Shown here in pieces: positions 1 to 8,420 of a stretch of 64,000 bases of DNA (the stretch's first letter is position 1; each line of letters opens with the position of its first letter). The stretch is from positions 434,001-498,000 of the forward strand of contig NZ_JAXOUF010000002.1 of assembly GCF_034424805.1 (NCBI RefSeq). Direction: 5' to 3'. The notes below the pieces were generated by a model, which did no database searches, was not told where the DNA came from, and worked only from the letters and a program-made list of their open reading frames with translations. Made by a program: the position numbers and the translations under genes. The DNA comes from Labrys sedimenti. GTDB taxonomy: Bacteria > Pseudomonadota > Alphaproteobacteria > Rhizobiales > Labraceae.

Positions 1-566
1 GCGGGGCGTTCGCGCGCAAGGTCCCACATCGGCAGGTCCGTCACGCCGATGATCTGCCAGCCACCGGGGCTGGCCTGCGGGTAGACGGCGCTGAAATGCC
101 CGGCAAGACCCACGGAACCTGCGGCCAGGCGTGGACGCGGCGTGGCGCGCCGGGGCAGGTCGAAGCTCGGATGGCCGCCGCTGAGATAGGCAAAGCCCGG
201 TGCGAAGCCGGTAAAGGCCACGGTGTAGTCGCTGCCAGTATGGCGCCGGATCACCTCCTCGACCGAAATCTTGAGGAGATCGGCGACCTCGGCGAGATCC
301 TCCCCGTCATAACGGACCGGGATCTCGATCAGGGTACCGCTCTGCTCGACCTTGGCATCGAGGCGACGCCGGCTGATGGCGCTGATCAGCTCTCGTTGTG
401 CGATGGCGGCCGGACGATAGCGCACCAGCAAGGTCCTGGCCGCCGGCACGATGTCCTCGATGCCGGCGATGGGCTCGGTGCGCAGGGAGGCCTGCAGGGC
501 CAGGGTCTGCGGCAGGTCGGGCAACTCCACCATGAGGGCATCGAGATTGACCGGCAGGAAGCGCAT
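1..566 (-). CDS. pxpB: 5-oxoprolinase subunit PxpB (KipI family), C-terminus off the window
   Basis: The first 188 codons are visible, read leftwards from ATG at 566; there is no stop before the window edge. PxpB is one of three subunits (A, B, C) of the ATP-dependent 5-oxoprolinase that opens 5-oxo-L-proline to glutamate. The translation shows the KipI/AHS1 signature: a GFAPGFAYLSGG segment followed by PRRATPRPRLAAGSVGLAG and SPGGWQIIG. The start overlaps the stop of pxpA by one base (TGATG), so translation is probably coupled. pxpC would be expected next, outside the window. Family assignment is by motif recognition and is firm. Confidence 0.9.
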   Translation of the reverse strand, partial: MRFLPVNLDALMVELPDLPQTLALQASLRTEPIAGIEDIVPAARTLLVRYRPAAIAQRELISAISRRRLDAKVEQSGTLIEIPVRYDGEDLAEVADLLKISVEEVIRRHTGSDYTVAFTGFAPGFAYLSGGHPSFDLPRRATPRPRLAAGSVGLAGHFSAVYPQASPGGWQIIGVTDLPMWDLARERP

Positions 567-1342
567 CAAGGCTCTCCGTCCGCTGGCGTCATGAAGGAGC
601 GCACGGCCACCCCCGACCGTTCCAGCAAGGCTCGGATTTCGCGGGCCATGGCGACGGCACCGGGGCTGTCGCCATGGACGCAGATCGAATCCGCTTCGAT
701 GCGGACCGCGCTGCCGTCGATGGCGGGAACCGTGCCTTTGGTGACGAGGCGCAGCATGCGTGCTGCCACCTCTTTGGGATCGTGCAGCACCGCGCCGGGC
801 TCGCGGCGCGACACCAGCGAGCCGTCGGGCATATAGCCCCTGTCCGCAAAGGCCTCGGCGACCACGGTGAGGCCGGCGGCCCGGGCCCAGCCGATCAGGG
901 GAGAGCCGGCCAGCGCTACCAAAGTGAGCCCCGGATCGATCTGCCGGATCCCCTCGATGATGGCCTCGGCCTGCCGCCGGTCCTTGGCGATGGTGTTGTA
1001 GAGGGCGCCATGCGGCTTGACGTAGGACACGCGGGTGCCGGCGGCGGTGGCCAGGCCCTTGAGAGCGCCGATCTGGTAGATGGTGTCGGCGATGAGATCC
1101 TCGCCGGCGACATCCATATTGCGCCGTCCGAAGCCGCCGAGATCGGGGTAGGCGATATGCGCGCCGACGGTCACGCCCTTGGCCGTGGCGGCCCGCAGCG
1201 TGGCGAGGATGCCGGTGGGATCGCCGGCGTGAAAGCCGCAGGCGACATTGGCGCTGGAGACGATGGTGAGCATCGCCTCGTCGTCGCCCATGCGCCAGGC
1301 GCCGAAGCTCTCGCCGAGATCGCTGTTGAGATCGATGTTCAT
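566..1342 (-). CDS. pxpA: 5-oxoprolinase subunit PxpA (LamB/YcsF family)
   Basis: The 258-residue protein has the LamB/YcsF family length and opening motif (MNIDLNSDLGESFGAW), then NVACGFHAGDP near residue 35, GAHIAYPDLGGFGRR near residue 60 and VKPHGALYN near 110, all classic for this family. PxpA works with PxpB and PxpC to hydrolyse 5-oxoproline using ATP in the cytosol. It sits between the pyroglutamyl peptidase gene upstream and pxpB downstream on the same strand. The peptidase releases 5-oxoproline and this complex consumes it. Confidence 0.93.
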   Translation of the reverse strand: MNIDLNSDLGESFGAWRMGDDEAMLTIVSSANVACGFHAGDPTGILATLRAATAKGVTVGAHIAYPDLGGFGRRNMDVAGEDLIADTIYQIGALKGLATAAGTRVSYVKPHGALYNTIAKDRRQAEAIIEGIRQIDPGLTLVALAGSPLIGWARAAGLTVVAEAFADRGYMPDGSLVSRREPGAVLHDPKEVAARMLRLVTKGTVPAIDGSAVRIEADSICVHGDSPGAVAMAREIRALLERSGVAVRSFMTPADGEP

Positions 1343-1389
1343 GGCACGAAGCTCCCGATGACGTCACGCCGCCCGGCTTGCCTGGCGGC

Positions 1390-2073
1390 TCAATGGATCT
1401 GCCCGCCGCTCTCCCGTACGTCGTCCTGGACGGTGAGGGCGGTGCGCGTGAGGTGCCTGATCGCCTCCACCTGCGTCGCCAGCCCCAGGCTTGGCAGCCC
1501 GGACCGGCGCGCGGCATGCTCGGGCAGGCAGGGCATATGGACGAAGCCGCCCCTCGTGCCGGCAAGTGGGCGGTGCGTCGCCAGCCGATGCATCAGGGCG
1601 AAGAAGACATGATTGCACACGAAGGTGCCGGCTGAGTTGGAGAGCGAGGCCGGGAGGCCCGCCGACCGGAGGTCGCGCACGATCGCTTTGACCGGCAGCG
1701 AGGAGAAATAGGCAGCCGGCGCCCCCGATATCACTGGGATATCGATCGGCTGGCGGCCCTCATTGTCGGCAATGCGCGCATCGTCGAGATTGATCGCCAC
1801 GCGCTCTGGCGTGATCTCGGCGCGTCCGCTCGCCTGTCCGAGGCTGATGACGAGGCGAGGCCGCCATTGCCTCAGGGCCTCGTCCAAGCGCTCGATGGCG
1901 GCCCCGAACACGCAGGGCAATTGCACCGCGCGGACCAGGGCACCCTCGCAGATCCAGCCATCCAACGCCCGGGCAACCTCCCAGGAAGCGTTGGTCTCAT
2001 CGTTTTCGAACGCTTCGAAGCCGGTGATCAACACGGTTGGCGGCGTCTGGTCTGGCGGCTTTTTGGGGCTCAT
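1390..2073 (-). CDS. pcp: pyroglutamyl-peptidase I (peptidase C15)
   Basis: This 227-residue cysteine peptidase removes N-terminal pyroglutamate (5-oxoproline) from peptides. Visible family motifs are VLITGFEAFENDETNASWE at the N-terminus, the Glu-containing PERVAINLDDARIADNEGRQP, the nucleophile motif SAGTFVCNHVFFALMH, and GGFVHMPCLPE carrying the catalytic His. The open frame continues upstream to 2181, but I choose the ATG at 2073. A GGAAAG Shine-Dalgarno lies just before it, and the upstream extension has no family similarity. It lies 48 bases before pxpA and follows DUF979, which places it in a 5-oxoproline scavenging operon. Confidence 0.9.
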   Translation of the reverse strand: MSPKKPPDQTPPTVLITGFEAFENDETNASWEVARALDGWICEGALVRAVQLPCVFGAAIERLDEALRQWRPRLVISLGQASGRAEITPERVAINLDDARIADNEGRQPIDIPVISGAPAAYFSSLPVKAIVRDLRSAGLPASLSNSAGTFVCNHVFFALMHRLATHRPLAGTRGGFVHMPCLPEHAARRSGLPSLGLATQVEAIRHLTRTALTVQDDVRESGGQIH

Positions 2074-2197
2074 GGCTGCTTTCCGCGAATGATGTCCTGG
2101 AGTGTTTTGCGATTTGACGAAATCGCCTGGAATCGCAAAGACGCGTCGAAACAGAGAGTTAGAGTAAATAAGCGTCCACACTTGAGCGCGTTTTGCT

Positions 2198-3151
2198 CTA
2201 GAGAGGCATCAGGACATAGAGCAGTACGACATTGGCGGCGAGCAGCGCCAGCGCCGTCGGAATCTGGGCGCGGATCACCGCATTCTTGTCGATCTCCAGC
2301 AGAGCGGCCGGCACGATGTTGAAATTGGCGGCCATGGGGGTCATCAGCGTACCGCAATAACCCGACAGCATGCCAACGGCGGCGATCACCGCCGGATTGC
2401 CATGATAGACACCGATCAGGACCGGCACGGCGACACCGCCCGTCATCACCGGAAAGGCGGCAAAGCCATTGCCCATGATCACGGTGAACAGCGCCATGCC
2501 GACGACATAGAGAGCGACCGCCACTAGGCGAAGGTCCATGTTGACATAGCTGGTGGTGAGGTGGGCGACCGCCTTGCCGACACCGGCATCGGAAAAGACC
2601 AGGCCGAGCATGCCCAGCATCTGAGGCAGGACCAGGGCCCAGCCGAGCGCATCGGTGAGACGGCGGGATTCGCGCAGGCCCTGGACGGGTGTTTCGCGCG
2701 TCAGCCAGCAGGCGAGGACGAGCGCAACGATGCAGGCGATGCCGAGGGCGACCAGGGTGGTGTTCTTGGGATCGAACAGCGGCGTGCCGCCGATGGTGAC
2801 GTAGTGGCCCGAAAGCGTGATCACCACGGTCAGCAGCGGAATGGCAAGCGCCGGTACGAACAGCTTGTTGCCGAGCCGTTTTGCACTGGCCACCGCTGTG
2901 GCGACGCTGGGAATGTCGTGACGGCCGGCACCGACCCCGCCGAGCCCGGCAATCAGCGCCAGCACGACGACGCCCACGCCGACCACGGCCGGCGGCAGGA
3001 AGTCCCCGATCAGAAAGGCCAGTGCATAGAGGCCCCAGAACAGGGCGCTGCTGAAGCGCTTGGGATGGTTGCGGTCGGCCAAGGTCATCACGGCGGTGAC
3101 GGCCAGGATCGCCCCGACTAGATAGAACAGGTGCGAAAGGGAGAGGATCAT
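2198..3151 (-). CDS. DUF979 family membrane protein, candidate 5-oxoproline/pyroglutamyl-peptide transporter subunit
   Basis: A 317-residue, very hydrophobic protein with about nine or ten predicted membrane segments, starting MILSLSHLFYLVGAILAVTA. The NGFAAFPVMTGG and GYCGTLMTPMAANFN stretches are typical of DUF979. The frame is open up to 3190, but the ATG at 3151 lies one base after the stop of the DUF969 gene and gives the usual N-terminus. DUF969 and DUF979 pair next to pcp and pxp genes in many bacteria and have been proposed as a transporter for 5-oxoproline or related peptides. That role is inference from context. Confidence 0.85.
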   Translation of the reverse strand: MILSLSHLFYLVGAILAVTAVMTLADRNHPKRFSSALFWGLYALAFLIGDFLPPAVVGVGVVVLALIAGLGGVGAGRHDIPSVATAVASAKRLGNKLFVPALAIPLLTVVITLSGHYVTIGGTPLFDPKNTTLVALGIACIVALVLACWLTRETPVQGLRESRRLTDALGWALVLPQMLGMLGLVFSDAGVGKAVAHLTTSYVNMDLRLVAVALYVVGMALFTVIMGNGFAAFPVMTGGVAVPVLIGVYHGNPAVIAAVGMLSGYCGTLMTPMAANFNIVPAALLEIDKNAVIRAQIPTALALLAANVVLLYVLMPL

Positions 3152-3152
3152 G

Positions 3153-3887
3153 TCAGCCCTCCGACTGCACTTCAGGCCGCAGGCCGGCATCGGACGGAGC
3201 CTCGGCTAGATCGCGGGCAATGGCCGCATCGAGGCGAGACAGCCGGAAGGCATGGATGGCGAAGGCCGTCAGTGCCGTCGGGATGCCCCACAAGGCAACA
3301 TGAAGCGGCTCGACCTCGACGCCGGCTTCCCGGAGGAATGTCGTCATCAGGACGATGGCGCCGAAGGCGACGAAGATGTCCTCGCCGAAGAACAGGCCGA
3401 CATTGTCGGTGGCAGCGGCAAAGGCCCTGAGCTTATGGCGGACCCGCTCGGTGAGCGAGCCATGCCGGACCTCGGCCGCGCCTTCCGCCATGGGGGCGAT
3501 CAATGGGCGCACCATCTGGGGATGCCCGCCGAGGCTGGTCAGGCCCACCGCTGCCGTCAGCTGCCGGGCGGCGAGATAGACGATAAGCAGGCGGCCCGAT
3601 GTCGCCGAACGGATCCTGCTGATCCAGGCTTGGGCATGCTGGCGCAGGCCATGGCGTTCGAGCAGGCCGACCACGGCGAGCGGCAGCAGCAGGATCACCG
3701 CCAGATTGCGCGTCTTCAGGAAGCCGGTGCCGATGGCGGAGAGAACCTGCTGCGGAGGGAAGCTCGCGGCGAGGGCCGTGCCGATGGCGGCAACGATCAC
3801 GACGAGCATGGGATTGAAGCGCAGGACGAAGCCCGCGACGATGATGGCCACGCCGATCAGGGGCCATAGGCTGATGTCACTAGGCAC
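3153..3887 (-). CDS. DUF969 family membrane protein, partner of DUF979
   Basis: Reads as a 244-residue membrane protein with segments near residues 5-25, 30-50 and 60-80, a long central hydrophilic stretch with TDNVGLFFGEDIFVAFGAIVLM, and a C-terminal segment. The open frame begins at 3995, but I choose the GTG at 3887. A GGGGAG ribosome-binding site lies eight bases before it, and the codons upstream look non-coding. It is the first gene of the operon DUF969-DUF979-pcp-pxpA-pxpB. Function is unproven; a two-subunit permease with DUF979 is the most likely reading. Confidence 0.83.
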   Translation of the reverse strand: MPSDISLWPLIGVAIIVAGFVLRFNPMLVVIVAAIGTALAASFPPQQVLSAIGTGFLKTRNLAVILLLPLAVVGLLERHGLRQHAQAWISRIRSATSGRLLIVYLAARQLTAAVGLTSLGGHPQMVRPLIAPMAEGAAEVRHGSLTERVRHKLRAFAAATDNVGLFFGEDIFVAFGAIVLMTTFLREAGVEVEPLHVALWGIPTALTAFAIHAFRLSRLDAAIARDLAEAPSDAGLRPEVQSEG

Positions 3888-4020
3888 GGTGTTCGCTCCC
3901 CGGGGACATTGAATGGTCTGGATAAGTGATCGGTTCTTGTAGGGCGATATTGCCCGATCCACCGGCAATATCATCGAAATTGATGCCTTGATCAAGAGTT
4001 TTGATTGAACGTATATAAAT

Positions 4021-4035
4021 TATTGTTCAACAATA
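4021..4035. promoter_or_regulatory. Palindromic operator candidate for the divergent GntR/FCD regulator
   Basis: TATTGTTCAACAATA is a perfect 15-base palindrome. Its core TTGTTCAACAA fits the FadR-subfamily operator pattern TNGTNNNACNA. It lies in the 420-base spacer between the DUF969 operon (minus) and the GntR-family gene (plus), in an AT-rich patch (about 3995-4035) unlike the surrounding DNA. A second inverted half, TTGAAC at 4005-4010, pairs with GTTCAA at 4025-4030. The rest of the 3888-4307 spacer shows no coding potential and no other clear signal. Confidence 0.55.
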
Positions 4036-4307
4036 TGATGGTGCCTTCCGAACGATCGGAACGCGGGACCTTAAGCGATGCCTTTTGACCGGGTCCTGCC
4101 CGGGTGGCAGCCGGGTTTCCGCCCTTCAGGCGCGGACGTGGCCTGCCCGGCAGCACGCCTTCTTTTCAGCCCAGGCCGTTTGTCACCGTGAGACCCTAGG
4201 GGCTTCGTTGTGAATCCCGAGGATTGCCCTACAATCCGGCTCGTCGTCATGGACAGATGGAATGGCTACGTTGAGTGAAGATTGGACAATGGCACGAGGC
4301 ACCGCCC

Positions 4308-5003
4308 ATGACGCAACCGGGTGATCCCCGTCCGGCCTCATCCGCCCTGACGCTCGGCGAGCGTGTGGCCGAGCAATTGCGACGCAAGATCACGCAGGGC
4401 GAATTCGGCCCCGGACAGCGCCTGTCGGAGCAGGCGCTCAGCGACGATCTGGCCATTTCCCGCAACACGCTGCGCGAGGTCTTCCGGGTGCTGACCAAGG
4501 ACGGCCTGCTCAGGCACGTTCCCAATCGCGGCGTGTTCGTGGCGGTGCCGAGCATCGCCTCGATCATCGACATCTATCGCGTCCGGCGCCTGATCGAATG
4601 CCAAGCCCTCGCCCAGGCCTATCCGCGCCATCCTGCCAAGAAGCGCATGCGCGATGCCTTCGAGGAAGCCCTGCGCTGCCGGACGGTGGAGGATTGGCCC
4701 GGGGTGGGCACGGCCAACATGGCCTTTCATATGGCCGTCGTGGAACTGGCCGACAGCGAAAGGCTGAACCTGCTCTTCGCCCAGGTTCTGGCGGAGCTGC
4801 GGCTCGCCTTCGGCATGCTGCAGGATGCCGAATTCCTGCACGCTCCCTTCGTCGACAAGAACCTTGCCATTCTCGAACTGGCCGAAGCGGGGCAGTTCGA
4901 CAGGGCGGCCGCCTTGCTCGGCGACTATCTCATCCATTCCGAACGCCTGGTCCTTGCGGTCTATGCGCGGCGCATGGCGGATGGCAGCATCGGGGAATTG
5001 TAG
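4308..5003 (+). CDS. GntR family transcriptional regulator with FCD domain
   Basis: The 231-residue protein has an N-terminal winged helix: LGERVAEQLRRKITQGEFGPGQRLSEQALSDDLAISRNTLREVFRVL continues into a wing with VPNRGVFVA. A helical FCD ligand-binding domain follows from about residue 90 and contains IYRVRRLIECQAL, HMAVVELADSERL and HSERLVLAVYARRM. The open frame starts with GTG at 4275; the ATG at 4308 gives a more usual N-terminus. It is transcribed away from the DUF969-pcp-pxp operon and most likely controls it, with 5-oxoproline or an amino acid as a plausible effector (inference). Confidence 0.88.
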   Translation: MTQPGDPRPASSALTLGERVAEQLRRKITQGEFGPGQRLSEQALSDDLAISRNTLREVFRVLTKDGLLRHVPNRGVFVAVPSIASIIDIYRVRRLIECQALAQAYPRHPAKKRMRDAFEEALRCRTVEDWPGVGTANMAFHMAVVELADSERLNLLFAQVLAELRLAFGMLQDAEFLHAPFVDKNLAILELAEAGQFDRAAALLGDYLIHSERLVLAVYARRMADGSIGEL

Positions 5004-5028
5004 GACGTCCGCTTCTCGATGGACCGTG

Positions 5029-5343
5029 TCAGCGCCTGACGCCCAGCCTGACCAGCACTTCGGGCGGGATCCTGAGCTCGCGGATGACACCGCCATGGGA
5101 AGCCATGCCCATCAGCTCTCGCTGGATGAAATAACCATAGACCGCGTCGACGGCGTCGGCCAGCAGGCGGGAGCGGGCGGGGTCCTCGGTTGCCGCCGCG
5201 TGCAGGGCGGCCATGGCCTGGCCGGCGGCCTCACCCGCCCGTTCCAGCGAGGCGGCCTTCTCCACGCGGATCTCGGCGCCGAGGACGTCGAGGGCCGAGC
5301 GGGCGGTGGCAGGGGAGAAATTCTGGGGCAGGCGGACGCTCAT
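5029..5343 (-). CDS. Small DUF6665-like protein
   Basis: The ATG at 5343 gives a 104-residue, mostly helical, Ala-rich protein with RSALDVLGAEIRVEKAASLERAG near the N-terminus and AVDAVYGYFIQRELMG followed by HGGVIRELRIPPEVLVRLG near the end. This resembles short DUF6665 proteins of Hyphomicrobiales as I remember them; I cannot confirm it without a profile search. The frame is open to 5577, but that extension overlaps the end of the next gene and looks like shadow. It has no signal peptide or membrane segment, and its function is unknown. It runs in the same direction as the upstream flavoprotein gene, 82 bases away. Confidence 0.65.
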   Translation of the reverse strand: MSVRLPQNFSPATARSALDVLGAEIRVEKAASLERAGEAAGQAMAALHAAATEDPARSRLLADAVDAVYGYFIQRELMGMASHGGVIRELRIPPEVLVRLGVRR

Positions 5344-5425
5344 GCCGACATACTGCCGCTGCCTGGAACGCTTGTCGATATCGTCTTGGCGAGAAGCCTG
5401 CGCCCGTAGCGGCTGCGGGGCGCGG

Positions 5426-7078
5426 CTACAGTGCTGCAGCCGCCGCCCGTCCGGCCTGCCGCCCGCTGAACAGGCAACCGCCGAGAAAGGAACCTTCCAG
5501 CGCCCGATAGCCATGCATGCCGCCGCCGCCGAAGCCGGCGGCTTCGCCAACGGCATAGAGGCCGGGCAGGGGAGCAAGGTCCCCGCCGAAGACCCGGCCG
5601 TCGAGATCGGTTTCCAGGCCGCCCAGCGTCTTGCGCGTGAGGATGTTGAGCTTGACTGCGATCAGCGGGCCGTGGGCGTGATCGAGCAAGGCGTGCGGCC
5701 GCGCGGTACGGATCAGCCGGTCGCCGAGATAATGGCGGGCATTGCGGATGGCCATGATCTGACCGTCCTTCCCGAAGCGGTTGGCGAGGTCGCGGTCGCG
5801 TGCCTCGATCAACTGCCGTATCGCGGCGGGGTCGAGCAGGGGCTCCTGCGTCAGGGCGTTCATGCCGGCGACGAGACGTTCCAGGTCGTCGGCCACCACG
5901 AAATCGGCGCCATGCTGCTTGAAGGCTTCCACCGGCCCGGTCGCCCGCCGCCCGATGGCGCGACGCAGCGTCAATTTCCAGTTGCGGCCGGTGAGGTCTG
6001 GGTTCTGCTCCGAGCCCGAGAGCGCGAATTCCTTGCGGATGATGCTCTGGGTCAGGATGAACCAGCTATGGTCGAAGCCGGTAGCGCGCAGGTGAGCCAG
6101 CGCTCCCAGCGTGTCGAAGCCCGGATAGAGCGGGCCGGGAAGGCGATTGCCGCGCGCGTCGAGCCAGAGCGAGGAGGGGCCGGGGAGGATGCGGATGCCG
6201 TGGCCGGGCCAGATCGGATCCCAGTTCCTGAGGCCTTCGACATAGTGCCACATGCGGTCGCGATTGATCAGCCGCGCTCCCGCCTGTGCCGCAATGGCGA
6301 GCATGCGCCCGTCGACATAGGCTGGGACGCCGGTGACCATCGTCTTTGGCGGCTGGCCGAGCCGCCGCGGCCAATGACGGCGTACCAGCTCGAGGTCGCC
6401 GCCGATGCCGCCGCTGGCGATGATCGTCACCGGCGCAGTCAGGGAAAAGTGACCCACCACCTCGCGCGAGGTGGCGGCCCCGCGTGGCGCGTTGCTGGGC
6501 GCAAGCAGGCTGCCTTCCACGCCGGCGATCGCCCCACCCGCGTGGATCAGGCCGTCGACGCGGTGGCGGAACCGTAGCGCGAGCAGGCCTTCCGCCTCGG
6601 CTGCCAAGGCGAGCCGTTCGAACGGCTCGACCACGCCCGGGCCGGTGCCCCAGGTGAGGTGGAAGCGCGGCACCGAATTGCCCGGGCCGCCGGCGCTGCC
6701 GCCACCCCGCTCGGCCCAGCCGACGACCGGGAAGATCCGATGCCCCATCGCGCGCAGCCAGGCGCGTTTCTCGCCGGCGGCGAAGGCGAGATAGGCCTCC
6801 GCCCAGCGTCGCGGCCAGTAATCCTCCTCGCGGTCGAAGCCGGCCGTGCCGAGCCAATCCTGCAAGGCGAGCTCGAAACTGTCCTTGATGCCAAGGCGAC
6901 GCTGCTCGGGGCTGTCGACCAAAAAGAGCCCGCCGAGCGACCAGAAGGCCTGGCCGCCCAGATTCTGGCGAGGCTCCTGGTCGAGCAGGATGACCCGCTT
7001 GCCGGCGGCGGTGAGCTCGGCGGCCGCGACCAGCCCGGCCAGGCCCGCCCCTACGACAATGGCATCCGCGTCGGCCAT
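5426..7078 (-). CDS. FAD-binding dehydrogenase of the fumarate reductase/KstD-like family
   Basis: A 550-residue flavoprotein. The N-terminal dinucleotide-binding motif is VVGAGLAGLVAAAELTAAG, followed by LLDQEPRQNLGGQAFWSLGGLF, which is typical of the 3-ketosteroid dehydrogenase-like subgroup often annotated simply as FAD-binding dehydrogenase. The C-terminal FAD contact GLYAVGEAAGFGGGGMHGYRALEGSFLGGCLFSG is intact. There is no signal peptide, so the protein is cytosolic. No steroid genes lie nearby, so the substrate is unknown. The neighbouring small gene downstream may be co-transcribed. The family is clear; the exact reaction is not. Confidence 0.85.
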   Translation of the reverse strand: MADADAIVVGAGLAGLVAAAELTAAGKRVILLDQEPRQNLGGQAFWSLGGLFLVDSPEQRRLGIKDSFELALQDWLGTAGFDREEDYWPRRWAEAYLAFAAGEKRAWLRAMGHRIFPVVGWAERGGGSAGGPGNSVPRFHLTWGTGPGVVEPFERLALAAEAEGLLALRFRHRVDGLIHAGGAIAGVEGSLLAPSNAPRGAATSREVVGHFSLTAPVTIIASGGIGGDLELVRRHWPRRLGQPPKTMVTGVPAYVDGRMLAIAAQAGARLINRDRMWHYVEGLRNWDPIWPGHGIRILPGPSSLWLDARGNRLPGPLYPGFDTLGALAHLRATGFDHSWFILTQSIIRKEFALSGSEQNPDLTGRNWKLTLRRAIGRRATGPVEAFKQHGADFVVADDLERLVAGMNALTQEPLLDPAAIRQLIEARDRDLANRFGKDGQIMAIRNARHYLGDRLIRTARPHALLDHAHGPLIAVKLNILTRKTLGGLETDLDGRVFGGDLAPLPGLYAVGEAAGFGGGGMHGYRALEGSFLGGCLFSGRQAGRAAAAAL

Positions 7079-7251
7079 GGCCTCTCCCGCGACTCGCGAT
7101 GTCAGGCATCATGCAATGAATGCCCCAGTGGCAGAACCCGGTGAATGTGACGATCGCGACACGGGCATGATGCAGAAATTGCGCGTGGGTGCGATGTCGT
7201 CCCCGCCTGCGGCATCTTGCCCGGGCGGCGTTCAGCGACTAAGTCGGTTTC

Positions 7252-7860
7252 ATGGCCGATGCGAATGGGACATTGTCGAAGCTGCGCGCAGGATTATCGC
7301 GCCAGAGCCTCAAGACGAAGGTGCTGACCGGCATCGGCGGGTTTGCAGCCGCCGCGATTTCGCTGGGCGCCTCGCTCTATCAGCTGCGCAATCCCGACCA
7401 AGTGCCGAACAGGGCGGCCGGACAGACGATCGAGGCGGGGCGCTGGCTCGTCACGCTGAACGCGGCCGCCCCGGCCTCGGTGCTGCCGGATGGCCGCCCG
7501 GTCAAGGCTGGCCGCCGCGCGGTGGTGCTCGAACTCACGCTTGCCAACCGCACCGAAGGCACCTCCAATGCCGTAACCGGTATCCTGAAGCTCGCCAATG
7601 TCGCTGGCGCCGAAGGGCCTGATTTCTACCTCGTCCGGGACAGGGAGCGGCTGATGGCGCTGCAGCCCCGCCTGCCGGAGCGCCTGCAGGCCGTCTGGAC
7701 CCTGCCGGCCGATGCCGCCTTGCCCAAGACGCTGGAGCTCACCGTCGCCGGTGTGACCTTCAAGCCGAAGGACAATCTCTATGGAGCGCCGGGCTGGTTC
7801 AATCCGCATGATGTCGCCCGCGTGAGCGTGCCCCTCGATGCCGCTGGGGCTCCGGGATGA
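7252..7860 (+). CDS. Membrane-anchored protein of unknown function, first of an overlapping trio
   Basis: The 202-residue protein has one hydrophobic segment near residues 23-45 (LTGIGGFAAAAISLGASLY) and an external part of about 155 residues that looks beta-rich. That part contains AGRRAVVLELTLANRTEG, which resembles the strand pattern of DUF4352-like immunoglobulin folds. Its end overlaps the next start by four bases (ATGA). All three genes in the set share this single-anchor plus ectodomain plan. I do not recognise a named family. The ATG at 7252 has only a weak ribosome-binding site. Confidence 0.72.
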   Translation: MADANGTLSKLRAGLSRQSLKTKVLTGIGGFAAAAISLGASLYQLRNPDQVPNRAAGQTIEAGRWLVTLNAAAPASVLPDGRPVKAGRRAVVLELTLANRTEGTSNAVTGILKLANVAGAEGPDFYLVRDRERLMALQPRLPERLQAVWTLPADAALPKTLELTVAGVTFKPKDNLYGAPGWFNPHDVARVSVPLDAAGAPG

Positions 7861-8420
7861 AGAATGCCGCCATCACCGTGATGATCGTGCTGACGGGCAT
7901 CGTCCTGCTGGCGCTGCTGCGCTGGACGACACCTGGCTATGCCGTCCTCACCGGGCCGATCGAGACGTCGGGCAGACAGGGAGCACTTGCTCAAGCCGCA
8001 GGGTTCAGCCTGAAAGTCGACAAGCTCATCCTCTCGGAACTGCTGGTCTTCCAGCGCTATGGCAAGAAGGTCGAACGCAGCACCGGCGGCGTCTGGGCCG
8101 TGGTCACTGCGGATGCGTCCGCCACCAATCGCACACTCATGCTGGCGGGCGTTTCGCTTCGCGGGGCCAGCGGGCGGACCTATATGCAGAGCCCGCGGGT
8201 GGACGGCATGTCCCAATTGCTGTCCGGCAAGGAATTGCAGCCGGGCCTGCAGCAGCCGGGCCTCTTCATATTCGAGCTGCCGGCCGACGAACTCGCAGGT
8301 GCGGAATTGGTGATTTCGCGGGAGGCCTTTCCGCGGCTTACAGCCCAACTCGCCATCTCCCTCAACGAAGGTTCCGCCATCCGTCGCACCGTCCTGGAGA
8401 TCGGCCGTGACCCCCTCTGA
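7857..8420 (+). CDS. Membrane-anchored DUF4352-like protein of unknown function, second of trio
   Basis: A 187-residue protein with an N-terminal anchor (ITVMIVLTGIVLLALL, residues 6-21) and an ectodomain. The ectodomain reads like a telomeric-repeat-factor/DUF4352 fold: GGVWAVVTADASATNRTLMLAGVSL, then a G-x-x-Y strand, LQPGLQQPGLFIFELPADELAGAEL, and a C-terminal strand pair. It starts within the stop of the preceding gene and overlaps the following gene by 14 bases, so the three are almost certainly one transcript. Function is unknown; an assembly at the outer face of the inner membrane is a guess. Confidence 0.75.
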   Translation: MKNAAITVMIVLTGIVLLALLRWTTPGYAVLTGPIETSGRQGALAQAAGFSLKVDKLILSELLVFQRYGKKVERSTGGVWAVVTADASATNRTLMLAGVSLRGASGRTYMQSPRVDGMSQLLSGKELQPGLQQPGLFIFELPADELAGAELVISREAFPRLTAQLAISLNEGSAIRRTVLEIGRDPL

